Source: JAGNRR01 sp964612525
GTDB lineage: Bacteria > Bacteroidota > Bacteroidia > Chitinophagales > Chitinophagaceae
DNA length: 36,156 bases
Assembly: GCA_964612525.1 (NCBI GenBank)
Contig: CAZTCQ010000015.1
Location: 1 to 36,156 of the forward strand
Reading direction: 5' to 3'
The position numbers and the translations under genes were made by a program. Shown one piece after another: positions 1 to 7,906 of the stretch. The notes beneath the pieces are model-generated. The model worked only from the letters and a program-made list of their open reading frames with translations. It was not told the origin of the DNA and made no database searches. Within the stretch, counting starts at the first letter, position 1. Each line of letters begins with the position of its first letter.

Positions 1-9
1 TTTCGTCCT

Positions 10-42
10 CGCAGAGTGTCCCACCTCGGCGGGCACTCTGCG
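10..42. repeat. GC-rich hairpin at the scaffold edge
   Basis: Arms at 10-21 and 31-42 pair over 12 positions with one G-U wobble (left arm starts CGCAGAGTG, right arm ends CACTCTGCG) around a 9-base loop. The element is much richer in G and C than the surrounding DNA and begins within ten bases of the window edge. There is no T-run directly after either arm, so it does not look like a standard intrinsic terminator. A dispersed repetitive palindrome that stopped the assembly here is my inference; a structured 3' end of an unseen gene is the alternative. Confidence 0.6.
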
Positions 43-201
43 ACTTTGAGCACATTCCAACTTATAGTTCTCACAACACAAATTTACAACTCGCCATCAG
101 GAATAAAAAGGCTTAGCTAAAACGAATAGTTCATTGAATTATAAAGTGTAACGAATTCGAGCATAAACCATCGAATGAGTGATTAAGCGTAGAGAATGTA
201 T

Positions 202-209
202 TAGTTTTG
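202..209 (+). promoter_or_regulatory. -7 element of the ribD operon promoter
   Basis: TAGTTTTG fits the Bacteroidota -7 consensus TAnnTTTG exactly and ends 15 bases before the ATG at 225. It overlaps the TTG codon at 207, which argues against that codon as the translation start. No clear -33 TTTG is visible. Confidence 0.45.
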
Positions 210-224
210 AATGGAAGATTTTTC

Positions 225-1262
225 ATGCTCAACACAGACCAAAAATATATGCTCCGCTGCTTGCAGCTTGCCAAATTAGGGCAGGACAAAACCCTTTCCA
301 ATCCTATGGTTGGAGCTCTATTAGTGCATGACAATAAAATCATTGGTGAAGGCTATCACGAGAAATTTGGTGAAGCACATGCCGAAGTAAATTGTCTGCA
401 TAGCGTTTTAGATCAGCACAAAGAAAAAATACAATACGCGACCTTATATGTAAGCTTAGAACCGTGTAATCATTTCAGGAAAACTCCGCCCTGTACCCAA
501 GCGATTGTGAACGCGAAAATTCCTAGGGTAGTAATTGGTACGGCGGACAATAACCCCCTAGTAGAGAATAAAGGAATTCGATTTTTAAAAGAAAAAAACA
601 TTGAAGTCGTCACCGGCATCTGCGAAAAAGAATGTTGGCGACTCAACAAAGTTTTTTTCACAAATCATAAGTACAATCGCCCTTTTGTAAAATTAAAATG
701 GGCGCAAGACGCAAAGGGTTTTATGGGGATAAAGAATCAACAAATCCCAATCAGCAGCTTGGCTACTAACGTCATCAGTCATAAACATCGCACAAAAGTT
801 GACGGAATTTTAGTCGGTTATCAAACCGCCCTCATAGACCAACCTGCCCTCTCTGCCAGACACTGGACTGGCAAACAAGCTGCCAGAATTTTTATGGATT
901 GGCATCTGAACTTGGCTGAGAATATTGTTTCAAAAAAAGGTACAAGAAATATCGTATTGTCGTTGCTCCCAAAAGAATCCACTCACACCGTAGAATATAT
1001 CCAAGTAGAAAAAAGCATAGCCTCTATTCTAGCGACTCTTTATAAAAACAAAATACAAAGCCTACTCGTTGAAGGTGGCGCCAAGACGCTTCAATCATTT
1101 ATCGAGGCTGATTTATGGGATGAGGCTATTGTCATTAAAAGCAATCAATCTATTGATGGAACCATTCATGCTCCTCACTTAAAAAAAGGCAAACTACTGA
1201 ACGAAAGCAAAATTGAGACTGATACCATTTATCATTACAGCCATTCCGAATTTATTGTATGA
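225..1262 (+). CDS. ribD: Bifunctional riboflavin deaminase/reductase RibD
   Basis: RibD carries out two steps of riboflavin synthesis in the cytoplasm: deamination of the pyrimidine formed from GTP, then NADPH-dependent reduction of its ribosyl side chain. The 345-residue product has the N-terminal zinc deaminase domain (about 1-145) with the HAE motif at 52-54 and the PCxxxxxxxxxC zinc ligands at Cys81 and Cys90, followed by the C-terminal reductase domain. The frame is open to a TTG at 207, but I chose the ATG at 225: it follows a consensus -7 element and gives the usual family N-terminus. The reductase half is more divergent than the deaminase half. The stop overlaps the start of the next gene in ATGA (1259-1262), so the two are translationally coupled. 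No other rib genes are present. Confidence 0.95.
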   Translation: MLNTDQKYMLRCLQLAKLGQDKTLSNPMVGALLVHDNKIIGEGYHEKFGEAHAEVNCLHSVLDQHKEKIQYATLYVSLEPCNHFRKTPPCTQAIVNAKIPRVVIGTADNNPLVENKGIRFLKEKNIEVVTGICEKECWRLNKVFFTNHKYNRPFVKLKWAQDAKGFMGIKNQQIPISSLATNVISHKHRTKVDGILVGYQTALIDQPALSARHWTGKQAARIFMDWHLNLAENIVSKKGTRNIVLSLLPKESTHTVEYIQVEKSIASILATLYKNKIQSLLVEGGAKTLQSFIEADLWDEAIVIKSNQSIDGTIHAPHLKKGKLLNESKIETDTIYHYSHSEFIV

Positions 1263-2128
1263 TATTTATTCTACTCTCCATTCTCTTCAACGCCTATATC
1301 GGGATAATATTTAAGTATTTTGGCAAGTGGAAAATTGAAACCTTCCCGGCGATTGTCATAAACTATTTAGTTTGTGTGCTGGTTGGCTCTGTTTCTATCG
1401 GACAAATTCCGTTTTCAGTCTCAAACCTACAAGCGCCATGGTTTCCGTATAGCGTGGGCATAGGAGTTTTATTTATCAGCCTTTTTTACTTACTATCTGT
1501 GGCCTCTATCAAAATTGGAATCACACTTACCCAAGCCGCCAATAAAATGTCATTGGCCATTCCTGTGTTCTTTTCAATTTATTTATACAACGAAACTTTT
1601 GGAATTTTTAAAATACTCGGTATCCTTGCCGCCCTACTGGGCGTATTTTTCATTACTCAAAACGAAAGAAAAAATAAGCAAAAAACAAACGCCCATTGGT
1701 GGCTACTCCCCGTCTTATTTATCGGCAGTGGCATGATAGACACCATTGCAAAATATGTTGAAACCTCTTTTATCGATTCCAACTCTTTATTAAATAGTTA
1801 CATCATTCATTGCTTTGGAGCCGCTGCTTTTTTCGGTTCGATAGTGTTAGCCACCCAAAAAAAATCACTCCAAATCATCAACCTTAAAACGATTGGCGCT
1901 GGATTTCTACTAGGAATCCCCAATTATTTTTCGATTTACTTTTTATTCAAATCCTTGCAGTATAAAAATTTAGAAAGCTCTTCTATCATTCCTATCAATA
2001 ATATAGGCATTTTGGTAGTGGTTACTATTTACGGTTTTCTTGTTTTTCATGAAAAATTGAGTTTCAAAAACAAAATAGGAATCGGACTTGCCGCTGCCTC
2101 CATACTTTTACTTTTAATCAGTCGATAA
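1259..2128 (+). CDS. DMT-superfamily (EamA-like) permease
   Basis: A 289-residue inner-membrane protein made almost entirely of hydrophobic segments; I count ten likely membrane helices, the layout of drug/metabolite transporter superfamily proteins of the EamA/RhaT type. The two halves look like the usual inverted five-helix repeats, with a short polar lysine-rich loop near residues 135-145 between them. Substrate cannot be read from the sequence. It overlaps ribD by four bases and ends directly against the next ATG (TAA at 2126-2128, ATG at 2129), so the three genes form one transcription unit. Export or import of a flavin-related compound is tempting from the ribD linkage but is only speculation. 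Confidence 0.85.
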   Translation: MIFILLSILFNAYIGIIFKYFGKWKIETFPAIVINYLVCVLVGSVSIGQIPFSVSNLQAPWFPYSVGIGVLFISLFYLLSVASIKIGITLTQAANKMSLAIPVFFSIYLYNETFGIFKILGILAALLGVFFITQNERKNKQKTNAHWWLLPVLFIGSGMIDTIAKYVETSFIDSNSLLNSYIIHCFGAAAFFGSIVLATQKKSLQIINLKTIGAGFLLGIPNYFSIYFLFKSLQYKNLESSSIIPINNIGILVVVTIYGFLVFHEKLSFKNKIGIGLAAASILLLLISR

Positions 2129-2728
2129 ATGAATACCTATCAAACCATCACCCAACCAAGCGAAGCTCTTTTTAAGGAAAAAGGCAGTAAATTTTTGGCG
2201 TTCATTTACCCTGTGGATTCTCTCGACAAAGTCAATGAATATTTAGAAGAGTGCCGCCAGATACACCCCAAGGCAACCCACCATTGCACAGCCTACAAAA
2301 TAGGCACTCAGGACGCTGTAGAAAGAGCCAATGACGACGGTGAACCATCGGGAAGCGCCGGAAAACCTATCCTTGGGCAAATCCATAGTTTTGAGCTTAC
2401 CAATATTTTAATCATCGTGGTGCGTTATTATGGTGGCACTAAATTGGGCGTGGGTGGATTGCAAACGGCCTATAAAACCGCGGCCAAACTCGCTATAGAA
2501 AACAATACGATTGAAACCAAAAACATCCCTTGCTACTACACACTTCGTTTTCCTTTTGATCAACAAGGCAAAGTAGAACATCAAATAAAATTATCTGAGG
2601 GACAATTAATCGAGAAACAATTTACTAATACTTGTCAATTCAAAATTCAAATCCCGAAAGCCCATTCAGAAAATTTTGAATCAAAAATGAATCAAGAGCA
2701 TACTATAGAAGTGACTACAGAAAACTAA
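2129..2728 (+). CDS. yigZ: YigZ/IMPACT family protein
   Basis: A 199-residue protein of the YigZ (UPF0029/IMPACT) family. The N-terminal IMPACT domain is clear: a DDGEPSGSAGKP motif at 69-80 and RYYGGTKLG at 99-107, both family signatures. The C-terminal 65 residues correspond to the smaller, poorly conserved ferredoxin-like domain. Eukaryotic IMPACT proteins affect Gcn2 signalling, whereas the bacterial role is not settled; a link to ribosomes or nucleic acid is only suggested by the fold. It begins immediately after the permease stop, as third gene of the ribD unit. Its last 14 bases overlap the end of the convergent fbp gene, leaving no space for a terminator. Confidence 0.92.
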   Translation: MNTYQTITQPSEALFKEKGSKFLAFIYPVDSLDKVNEYLEECRQIHPKATHHCTAYKIGTQDAVERANDDGEPSGSAGKPILGQIHSFELTNILIIVVRYYGGTKLGVGGLQTAYKTAAKLAIENNTIETKNIPCYYTLRFPFDQQGKVEHQIKLSEGQLIEKQFTNTCQFKIQIPKAHSENFESKMNQEHTIEVTTEN

Positions 2729-3716
2729 GAAGTTCTTTCACCATATTTTCTGAACCTATGAAAATAGGCACTCGCTGATGCAACTCCGTAGGATCAATTT
2801 CTAAAATAGATTTCTCACCGTCCGAGCTCAGACCGCCAGCATGTTCCACTAAAAATGACATTGGATTACATTCATACTGTAATCGTAGCTTACCCGTTTT
2901 GTTAGATACATCCGCAGGATAAAAGAAGATGCCTCCTTTGATTAAGGTTCGATGCATATCGGCTACCATACTACCAATGTATCGGTGAGTGTAAGCACTT
3001 TTTTTATCATCATGCTGCAAGCAATGATTGAGATAATTTTTTAGCCCGTCAGTATACTTATTCGTATTTCCTTGATTTACTGAATAAATCTTTCCATCCT
3101 TAGGCACCTGCATATCCGGATGAGACAAGCAAAATTCTCCGATAGATGGATCTAACGTAAAGCCATTGACGCCGCCCTTCGTGCCGTAGACCAACATCGT
3201 GCTGCTTCCATAAATTACATAACCTGCGGCCATTAATTTATTTCCTTTTTGCAAAAAATCTTGTTCCGTAACCGCCGTTCCCAATTCTGTTTCACGACGG
3301 TAAATAGCGAATATTGTGCCGATGCTAGCATTCACATCAATGTTGGAAGAACCATCCAAGGGATCAAAAAGAACCACATATTTAGCATTTTTAGAATATT
3401 CATCATCAAAGGCTACGAAATCATCGTTTTCCTCAGAAGCAATCCCAGCGCAATCTTCCGCACTGCGCAATACTCGAATCATGATATCATCAGCGTAAAC
3501 ATCCAATTTCATTTGTTCTTCGCCTTGCACATTTTCGGTACCTCGTGCACCCAGAATTCCTACAAGGCCAGCCTTGTTTACCTTTTTATTAATCAATTTA
3601 CAAGCGATTCCTATATCTCTCAAAATTCCAGAAAGTCCCCCCGTAGCTTTCGGAAATTTTCTTGTTTGCTGAATAGTAAATTCGTCTAAAGTCGTTATTG
3701 TATTATAGGGCTTCAT
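2715..3716 (-). CDS. fbp: Class I fructose-1,6-bisphosphatase
   Basis: A 333-residue cytoplasmic FBPase that removes the 1-phosphate of fructose 1,6-bisphosphate in gluconeogenesis. The metal-binding class signature DPLDGSSN lies at residues 118-125, and the sugar-phosphate region with NPMSFLVEHAGG is near residues 282-293. Length agrees with plant- and proteobacterial-type class I enzymes. The ATG is preceded by a consensus -7 element (TATATTTG) with only five bases between, so the transcript probably has almost no leader. It converges on the yigZ gene with a 14-base overlap and diverges from the large sensor kinase. Confidence 0.97.
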   Translation of the reverse strand: MKPYNTITTLDEFTIQQTRKFPKATGGLSGILRDIGIACKLINKKVNKAGLVGILGARGTENVQGEEQMKLDVYADDIMIRVLRSAEDCAGIASEENDDFVAFDDEYSKNAKYVVLFDPLDGSSNIDVNASIGTIFAIYRRETELGTAVTEQDFLQKGNKLMAAGYVIYGSSTMLVYGTKGGVNGFTLDPSIGEFCLSHPDMQVPKDGKIYSVNQGNTNKYTDGLKNYLNHCLQHDDKKSAYTHRYIGSMVADMHRTLIKGGIFFYPADVSNKTGKLRLQYECNPMSFLVEHAGGLSSDGEKSILEIDPTELHQRVPIFIGSENMVKELLSFL

Positions 3717-3721
3717 GGCGG

Positions 3722-3729
3722 CAAATATA
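3722..3729 (-). promoter_or_regulatory. -7 element of the fbp promoter
   Basis: On the minus strand this reads TATATTTG, an exact match to TAnnTTTG, ending five bases before the fbp ATG. Transcription would start at or almost at the start codon. Confidence 0.55.
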
Positions 3730-3742
3730 GTGCAAAGAAATA

Positions 3743-3924
3743 TTGCATTCTATCACCAACTTAGAGAAGATGTTGGCATCCTAATTTATCAACAATTCAC
3801 TCATACTTTATTTCTATCTTTTCCTAAATGATGTCTATTTCGAGATCAAAATAGGTTTGATTCATAGTTTCAGATTCTACCTTATTCTCATTTCATAAAT
3901 TTATGGAAGCAATATAGAATGCAA
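3743..3924. repeat. Inverted pair of ATAGAATGCAA 11-mers between fbp and the sensor kinase gene
   Basis: ATAGAATGCAA is present exactly at 3914-3924 on the plus strand and as its complement at 3743-3753. Each copy points toward the nearer of the two divergent genes and lies shortly upstream of that gene's candidate -7 element (13 bases for fbp, 5 bases for the kinase). It could be a shared operator or simply chance in AT-rich DNA. The rest of this 270-base region shows no ORF and no other structure I can support. Confidence 0.35.
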
Positions 3925-3929
3925 GTCTT

Positions 3930-3937
3930 TATCTTTA
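3930..3937 (+). promoter_or_regulatory. Possible -7 element of the sensor kinase operon
   Basis: TATCTTTA matches TAnnTTTG at all fixed positions except the last. Transcription would start near 3942-3945, which leaves the hydrophobic leader described for the following gene within the transcript. Confidence 0.3.
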
Positions 3938-3986
3938 TGGCATCGTACGTCATTGTAGGCATATTCTTTTATTCGTATTACTGCTT

Positions 3987-6900
3987 GTGTTCAAAGCGGG
4001 CATAGCACAGCGGAGCGCCCCTAATTATTATTCTCAAAATTATAATTTAGAATCTGGCCTCTCGCAAAGTGTAATAACCGACATTCAAGAAGACCAGCGC
4101 GGTTTTTTATGGTTTGCCACCTTCGACGGGCTGAATAGATTTGATGGGAATGAATTTAAAATTTTCCGATTTGACCCAAATGACTCTTCCAGTATTCCTT
4201 CCTCAAAAATTGAGCGTATCTTTTATGATGAAGATCACCATTTATGGCTGCGAAGCCCGAATAAATTTGCCATTTTTAATATTGAAACCGGTCAAATTAG
4301 TGGAAATGAAATTACCCGAAAATTCAATTTACAATCTGCTTGCTTGGATAGCGATAATAAGGTTTGGTCACTGACGAAAGCTGGCGAACTGATTCAACTG
4401 GACAGGAACAAACTAAAAGTTCTTTTTACGAGTGAGGCAAAAATATCTCTTACTGCTAAGGAAAAAATAATAAACTCTTTTTACCACGAGGGAAACATTT
4501 ACCTCATAGGAAAAAGTAGCAACTGCTACCAATATTCAGTAAAAAATAAAAAATGGACAGCCTTCGCGTCAGAATATGGTGAGGACGGAACTATTTTCAT
4601 GACCGCGGCTTTTAATCAAAAAAACAATATTTACATCGGGTCTATGGAGACAGACTTGATTGAATTCAACTTGAAAACTCAGCAGTATTCACTAAGCCCA
4701 ATTAACAGTCTAGGCGAGTTCATTATTGGGGTAAATCAACTCCGTTTTGATAAAGTAAGAAAAGAACTTTTAATCTCTTCTTACGGTCAAGGTTTTTTTA
4801 GTTTTAATTCCAAGACAAATTCAATTCAGCGCTTCCATCAAGGCACACCGCGGATACCGCTTTCGTCGAATTACCCTCTTAGTGTCTTTCGCGACAAAAA
4901 TGATATCCTTTGGATTGGCTACGATGGCAAAGGGGTTGATGCATTTGATCCGAACATTAAAAAATTCAAACCGCTTATTAAGGAGTCTCCTATCGAGGAG
5001 TTTAATTTTAAGTTTGTCAGAAAAATTATTGAAGATGACCAAGGTCTTCTTTGGTTCGGAACGGCCGGCAGTGGTCTTGTTTCTTATGACAGAAATGTCG
5101 ATTCTTTTGAGTTTTACAATACGGAGGAACTATTCCCGAATGCCGACAATTTCATTATTGAAATGGTGAAGGTAGACGATGAAATTTGGCTTGGACTAAA
5201 TGGCGGCACCATTTTAATTTTTGATCTCAACCGAAAAAAAATAACCAAATCTATCCAGGCACCTGAAAAATGGAATGAAATCGCCCAAAGTGGCATCTGG
5301 TCTTTTTACTACCACAAAGCGAAAAATGAAGTATGGGTCGGCACATCTACCAAAGGAATTTATAAAATAAATTCTGTCACGAAAGAAGTTAAGAAATACT
5401 ACTCTGAGATCAATCCAATATATGGCGACAATCGAATTCGTTGTTTATTCATGACAAAAGGAGGTGTGTTACTCGCCGGCTCAATTAAAGGAATCCTGAA
5501 GTACAATAGAAAAGCGGACAAATTTGAAAAAGCTTTTCCCAATAAGGAAAAAGTAGTCAAGGACGATTATTCCATCAAATGTATTCATGAAGATGACAAG
5601 GGCCAGTTTTGGGCAGGGACAGATGGTGCAGGCATAGTTGTTTTAAACTCTGACTTCCAACTTATCCGAACGATTGATAATTCAGACAACTTGAGCAACA
5701 ACGTAATTTATGGCATATTAAGCGACGGTAAAAATTCTTTATGGGTAAGTTCTAACCAAGGGCTCAGCAATATCAATTACGAGCAGAACAACAAGGAAGA
5801 TTCTATAAGAGTCACTATTTATAATTACGAAGTAACTAGCGGCCTACAGAGTAACGAGTTTAACACCAACTCCTACCTAAAATTAAAAAACGGCACACTT
5901 GCCTTTGGAGGTGTGAATGGCGTAAACATTTTTAGAGGACAAGAAATCAAACCTTCAACCAAAACACCCAAAGTAGCAGTTATTGAGTTTTCTGTTTTCA
6001 ATAAAAAAATCAATGAAAACAAACTAATTACCTATGTAGATAATCTTGATTTAAATTATAACCAAAATTCATTCTCACTCCGCTATAACACATTGGGTTT
6101 CACCTTAACGGAAAAAGTAAATTATCGATACCGCCTGGTAGGGCTAGACGATGGCTGGATTGATGCTGATAAGCGCACTTATGTTTCCTATACAAATTTA
6201 AGCCCGGGAGAATATGAATTCCAGGTAAAAGCCTCTAATTATGATGGCTACTGGGGAGATGAATATACTAGCATAAAAATCACCATTGCCTCACCGTTTT
6301 ACAAAACTTGGTGGTTTATTCTTGGCATTCTACTATTCTCTTCTTTCATTATTTATAGTTTTATTAATGCTCAAAACAAAGCTAGAAAAGCAAGAGAAGA
6401 ATTAAAATTATCCTACGCCAAAGAAATAGCCGAAGTAGAAATGAAAGCACTTCGCGCACAAATCAATCCGCATTTTTTGTTTAACTCATTAAATTCTATC
6501 AATAATTTTATTCTTAAACAAGAAAATAAAAAAGCAAGAAAATACTTAGTAAAATTCTCACAGCTTGTAAGAAATATTTTAAATAATAGTACCACCCCTT
6601 ATGTCAGTTTGAAGGAAGAATTAGATACGATTAACCTATACGTTCAAATCGAAAGTATGCGATTTGACAACACATTCAGCTTTCAGACTGAATTAGAAGA
6701 CTCACTATTCGTTAGCGAAATCAGCATCCCTTCGCTTCTATTACAGCCTTATATTGAAAATGCAATTTGGCATGGACTGCTACACAAAGAAGGAGAAAAG
6801 AAGATTGAAATCCGTATCAAGAAACTCTCCAACAAATTTATCTCAATAGAAATTGAAGATAACGGAGTTGGCAGAAATGCTACGCTTCATAACAAAAATC

Positions 6901-7100
6901 CGGACAAGCAAAAGTCTTTCGGGATGCAGCTAGGAGAAAGCCGTGTGAAACTAATGAATTCGGAACATCAAAGTAAAGGTGAGGTTGAAGTCATCGATTT
7001 ACAAAATGATAATAACGAAGCTTGTGGTACATTAATTCATATAAAACTACCTTTACTAAAACACACCAAACAAACATCAACCAAAGCAACACAACTATGA
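3987..7100 (+). CDS. Large sensor histidine kinase: regulator propeller, Y_Y_Y domain, LytS-type kinase
   Basis: A membrane sensor of about 1,037 residues. The N-terminal 700 residues are periplasmic propeller repeats (Reg_prop type, with recurring patterns like GLLWFGT and LWIGYDGKG), followed by a Y_Y_Y domain at about 713-770, a membrane helix from about 775, and a cytoplasmic His_kinase domain with PHFLFNSLN (phospho-acceptor His829), N-box Asn925 and an EDNGVGR ATP-lid motif near 955-962. This is the LytS/YehU kinase type. The start is uncertain. GTG at 3987 is the first canonical start in frame, but it falls inside a clear signal-peptide core; the open frame continues upstream to a TAG at 3915 with only ATC, ATT or CTG as alternatives. 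The stop overlaps the regulator ATG by four bases, so the pair is an operon. The ligand is unknown. Confidence 0.9.
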   Translation: MFKAGIAQRSAPNYYSQNYNLESGLSQSVITDIQEDQRGFLWFATFDGLNRFDGNEFKIFRFDPNDSSSIPSSKIERIFYDEDHHLWLRSPNKFAIFNIETGQISGNEITRKFNLQSACLDSDNKVWSLTKAGELIQLDRNKLKVLFTSEAKISLTAKEKIINSFYHEGNIYLIGKSSNCYQYSVKNKKWTAFASEYGEDGTIFMTAAFNQKNNIYIGSMETDLIEFNLKTQQYSLSPINSLGEFIIGVNQLRFDKVRKELLISSYGQGFFSFNSKTNSIQRFHQGTPRIPLSSNYPLSVFRDKNDILWIGYDGKGVDAFDPNIKKFKPLIKESPIEEFNFKFVRKIIEDDQGLLWFGTAGSGLVSYDRNVDSFEFYNTEELFPNADNFIIEMVKVDDEIWLGLNGGTILIFDLNRKKITKSIQAPEKWNEIAQSGIWSFYYHKAKNEVWVGTSTKGIYKINSVTKEVKKYYSEINPIYGDNRIRCLFMTKGGVLLAGSIKGILKYNRKADKFEKAFPNKEKVVKDDYSIKCIHEDDKGQFWAGTDGAGIVVLNSDFQLIRTIDNSDNLSNNVIYGILSDGKNSLWVSSNQGLSNINYEQNNKEDSIRVTIYNYEVTSGLQSNEFNTNSYLKLKNGTLAFGGVNGVNIFRGQEIKPSTKTPKVAVIEFSVFNKKINENKLITYVDNLDLNYNQNSFSLRYNTLGFTLTEKVNYRYRLVGLDDGWIDADKRTYVSYTNLSPGEYEFQVKASNYDGYWGDEYTSIKITIASPFYKTWWFILGILLFSSFIIYSFINAQNKARKAREELKLSYAKEIAEVEMKALRAQINPHFLFNSLNSINNFILKQENKKARKYLVKFSQLVRNILNNSTTPYVSLKEELDTINLYVQIESMRFDNTFSFQTELEDSLFVSEISIPSLLLQPYIENAIWHGLLHKEGEKKIEIRIKKLSNKFISIEIEDNGVGRNATLHNKNPDKQKSFGMQLGESRVKLMNSEHQSKGEVEVIDLQNDNNEACGTLIHIKLPLLKHTKQTSTKATQL

Positions 7101-7855
7101 GCCAATACAAAACCATTATAGTAGACGACGAAAAAAACTGCGTAGAAGTTTTAGAAATTCTTCTGAATCAAGAACATCCTGACATTGAAGTTGTGGCAAC
7201 CTACACCAATTCAAAAGATGCACTGAGCTATCTGCAGAACAACCAAGTAGATCTAGTTTTTACAGATATTCAAATGCCGTATCTCACAGGGATTGAACTG
7301 ATTCAATCTATTGAGAAACCGAGTTTTCATGTAGTTTTCACAACCGCCTTTGATCACTTCGCGATTGAAGCCATTAAGCTCTCTGCCTTAGACTACCTTT
7401 TGAAACCCATTGATGAAGAATTGTTAGAAGTCACTCTAGATAAATTCAGAAAACTAAAAGACAGTAACATTCAAATGAAGTTGCAGCAACTGCTGAATCA
7501 AATGGAACAACAAAATGCTCCGTCAAACGACGAAAAAATAGCCATATCATTTCAGGATAAAATATCTTTTTACAAACCAGATGAAATTAGCTACTGCCAA
7601 AGCAATGATAATTACACAACAATTTATCTTACCAATGGTCAAAAAGTAACCGCCTCCAAGACCATCAAACATTTTGAAGAGTTGCTTGTCCCATTCGGGT
7701 TTATTCGCTCACATCAATCCTATTTGGTAAACTCAGAATTTATCAAAGAGTATAATAAAAAAGACGGCGGTTATATCATATTGAATGATGAAACCAACAT
7801 CCCTGTGAGTCGACAGCGAAAGGAAGATATTTTACAACAGTTTAAGAAAATGTAA
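7097..7855 (+). CDS. LytTR family response regulator
   Basis: A 252-residue response regulator that acts on DNA. The receiver domain (about 1-125) has the acidic pocket at VDDE, the phospho-acceptor Asp57 in FTDIQMP and the conserved Lys in LLKPID. The C-terminal LytTR domain covers about 150-252, with the typical IRSHQSYLVN segment. I chose the ATG at 7097, which overlaps the kinase stop as ATGA; the frame extends upstream inside the kinase gene but has no family-like sequence there. It is the obvious partner of the preceding kinase. No nearby gene can be identified as the regulated target, and I did not find a convincing pair of LytTR direct repeats in front of a neighbour. Confidence 0.95.
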   Translation: MSQYKTIIVDDEKNCVEVLEILLNQEHPDIEVVATYTNSKDALSYLQNNQVDLVFTDIQMPYLTGIELIQSIEKPSFHVVFTTAFDHFAIEAIKLSALDYLLKPIDEELLEVTLDKFRKLKDSNIQMKLQQLLNQMEQQNAPSNDEKIAISFQDKISFYKPDEISYCQSNDNYTTIYLTNGQKVTASKTIKHFEELLVPFGFIRSHQSYLVNSEFIKEYNKKDGGYIILNDETNIPVSRQRKEDILQQFKKM

Positions 7856-7906
7856 ACGGTTTTATAATTTCAAAAAAAGAAATACCGCTTTCACGAAAAA
7901 CCTACT

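Noticed and set aside
207..224. Upstream TTG extension of ribD
   Set aside because: The TTG overlaps a consensus -7 element, and the extra six residues are not family-like; ATG at 225 is preferred.
7860..7897. Possible weak hairpin between the LytTR gene and smc
   Set aside because: It needs a six-base bulge and pairs are mostly A-T; I cannot support it as a terminator.
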